Shown piece by piece: positions 62,576 through 64,000 of a stretch of DNA of 64,000 nt; positions within the stretch are counted from its first letter, which is position 1; each line of letters starts with the position of its first letter. A program made the position numbers and the translations under genes. Under the pieces are notes generated by a model. It was not told the DNA's origin. It was given only the letters and a program-made list of their open reading frames with translations, and made no database searches. The stretch lies in NCBI GenBank assembly GCA_013368315.1, contig JAACJM010000144.1, positions 124,001-188,000 on the forward strand. Reading direction: 5' to 3'. This DNA is from Tetrapyrgos nigripes (taxonomy: Eukaryota > Basidiomycota > Agaricomycetes > Agaricales > Campanellaceae).

Positions 62576-64000
62576 GTAGTGTGCACATCTATGCAACAAT
62601 TTGAATGAATGTGCAATTAATGGTGCATAAGGACCAGAGCTAAAGCAGGCAATGTCTGAACCCAGAACAACATGGACATCAAAGCTACTGAATATGGTGC
62701 ACCCAATTCCCCAAGCATTCCCATACAAATTCTGTCTGTTTTTTGTACAGGTACCTACATATGACTAGGACATGCATCCAAGTGTGTCCACTTTTGTGTC
62801 CAATGGCTGTGCTAATCACATTAAATTTTGAGTTGATCACACTTCATTGTTGATATTGTCAAGGTCAAAATTCTTTACATATTCTTCACTGTAACAAATT
62901 AATAGTTGTACTCACACATCTAGATTTATATTTTCATACTTACATCAAGGGTATTACTTAGGTCTTTGCTTCTATGAGAGAGATATATATTGTCACTTAT
63001 TTGGTTTGGGTGCTTTCCTGTTCAGTCTTTAAATAGCTCAGACTGTTTCAACCTTGTTACCTTTTGGTTCTTTGCAGAAACTTATTCTTTACCCAAGTGG
63101 CATCCAGGCATCACTATACTTATTGTTGCTTCACAAGACCTTTTAACTGTGAGTCTTCCACACACTGTGCTTTAATAATGGCACCTTTTTGGTCTTCATA
63201 AATACATAGGTTCAACCTTGATTTCAAGATTTCTGATTGACAACTATGTGGAGAAGAATGGGACAGAGATCATGGTGAGTGTGCATGGGTTTTATGCTTG
63301 GCTCAGAGTATTCTGCCTCATAGCCTTGTCATCCATAAGTGATCTTCTCACTTCTTCTTGAACTTGAATTAGTGTGACATTGGAAGCCCCTACAAAACTC
63401 TTGAGTTTGCTGCTGCATTCTACAACAATGCAATGGCGAGCATGATTGTATGTATACACTTCCTGCAGCCTCTCTGAACTTATTGTCAAGAATCAAGACT
63501 GATGAACCAAATTGCCACCACTAAACATATATCAATATAACAGGCTGCGCTGCAGTCCCAGATTTCTCAATCCTAGAATACACTATCTTCAGCTCAATTA
63601 AAACCATCTCCTGGGAACCAAGTGAAGGAATGGATCCATTTTCCAATGGACCAACTATGGACTCAAGTCACTTAACACAGTATAAGCTGGACATATGGGC
63701 CATACACCTGGGTTTTCTCTCTCAGGGAGATGGGGAAGTGATGGATGCATAGCAGGCATTGAGTAGATGTTAATGTTAGCATTGGTGTTGGTGTTGGGTT
63801 CCATTTTGTTTCATTCCATTCTGTTGCTTACATCTGCATGTACATGCACGATATGGTGGGGTGGCCAGCCAGCCAGCCAGCCAGGAAGGTTTACGATGCA
63901 TATGTTTGTGAGATAGAGAGATACAAACTCATGTAGTACTGTATTCTAGAATTGAGAATCTAGGCTCTGCCGTTGATGCTTTACCCTTTACCTTGTTGTT
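62576..64000. other. Unrecognised region with possible exons and a CCAG microsatellite
   Basis: Two plus-strand exon-like segments, about 63079-63150 and 63212-63274, have CAG or TAG acceptors and GTGAGT donors (residues PKWHPGITILIVASQDLL, then STLISRFLIDNYVEKNGTEI). They could be part of one gene, but I found no start, end or domain. A (CCAG)n run lies at 63865-63884. Confidence 0.3.

Overview
The window looks like transposon-rich chromosomal DNA of a mushroom-forming basidiomycete (Agaricomycetes). The evidence is short GT-AG introns of about 40-70 bp, a KDZ-type (Kyakuja-Dileera-Zisupton) transposase, Copia and chromodomain Gypsy retrotransposons, hAT remains and many MITE-like repeats. 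Only one ordinary host gene is clear: a five-exon, secreted tannase/feruloyl-esterase-family enzyme at 24.9-26.9 kb. Almost everything else is mobile DNA of different ages, often nested. All calls are from reading the sequence; no database search was run.

Layout. (1) 157-14470 is one very large KDZ transposon, bounded by CAAGGGGTCT inverted termini, an 8-bp target duplication (ATCCTCAC) and long subterminal inverted repeats. It carries a damaged KDZ transposase (minus strand), a small basic-protein gene, two plus-strand multi-exon genes of unknown function and two related gene ends at its left side. (2) 14.5-24.6 kb is a field of small inverted-repeat elements, several with clear target duplications of 8-10 bp, plus fragments of a transposon-type gene. 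(3) 24.6-26.9 kb is the esterase gene behind a triplicated promoter segment. (4) 27664-34756 is a Copia element with two LTRs about 95% identical, a primer site matching the anticodon arm of initiator tRNA-Met, and two opposite frameshifts. (5) 36.3-44.2 kb is an older unclassified repeat split by a complete chromodomain Gypsy element (37354-43632, minus strand, duplication GGACT). A second copy of the split repeat at 59.7-61.4 kb acts as the empty site. (6) 45-46.1 kb is a three-unit tandem repeat; 47.4-54.2 kb holds a BED-like mini-gene, a Copia remnant and an Ac/hAT transposase relic invaded by two MITEs. (7) 54.6-64 kb is mostly non-coding, with a MITE, two solo LTRs with intact target duplications (one nested in a hAT-type MITE) and unrecognised sequence.

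Main themes. The Gypsy element has 98% identical LTRs, yet its pol frame holds seven premature stops, all TGA where CGA (Arg) is expected, and every LTR-LTR substitution fits CpG transition. The KDZ transposase and one KDZ cargo gene show the same CGA-to-TGA damage. This suggests fast CpG decay of repeats, as expected from cytosine methylation. The Gypsy element also shows a Tf1-like self-priming arrangement and a GGGTTTT slippery site at the gag stop.
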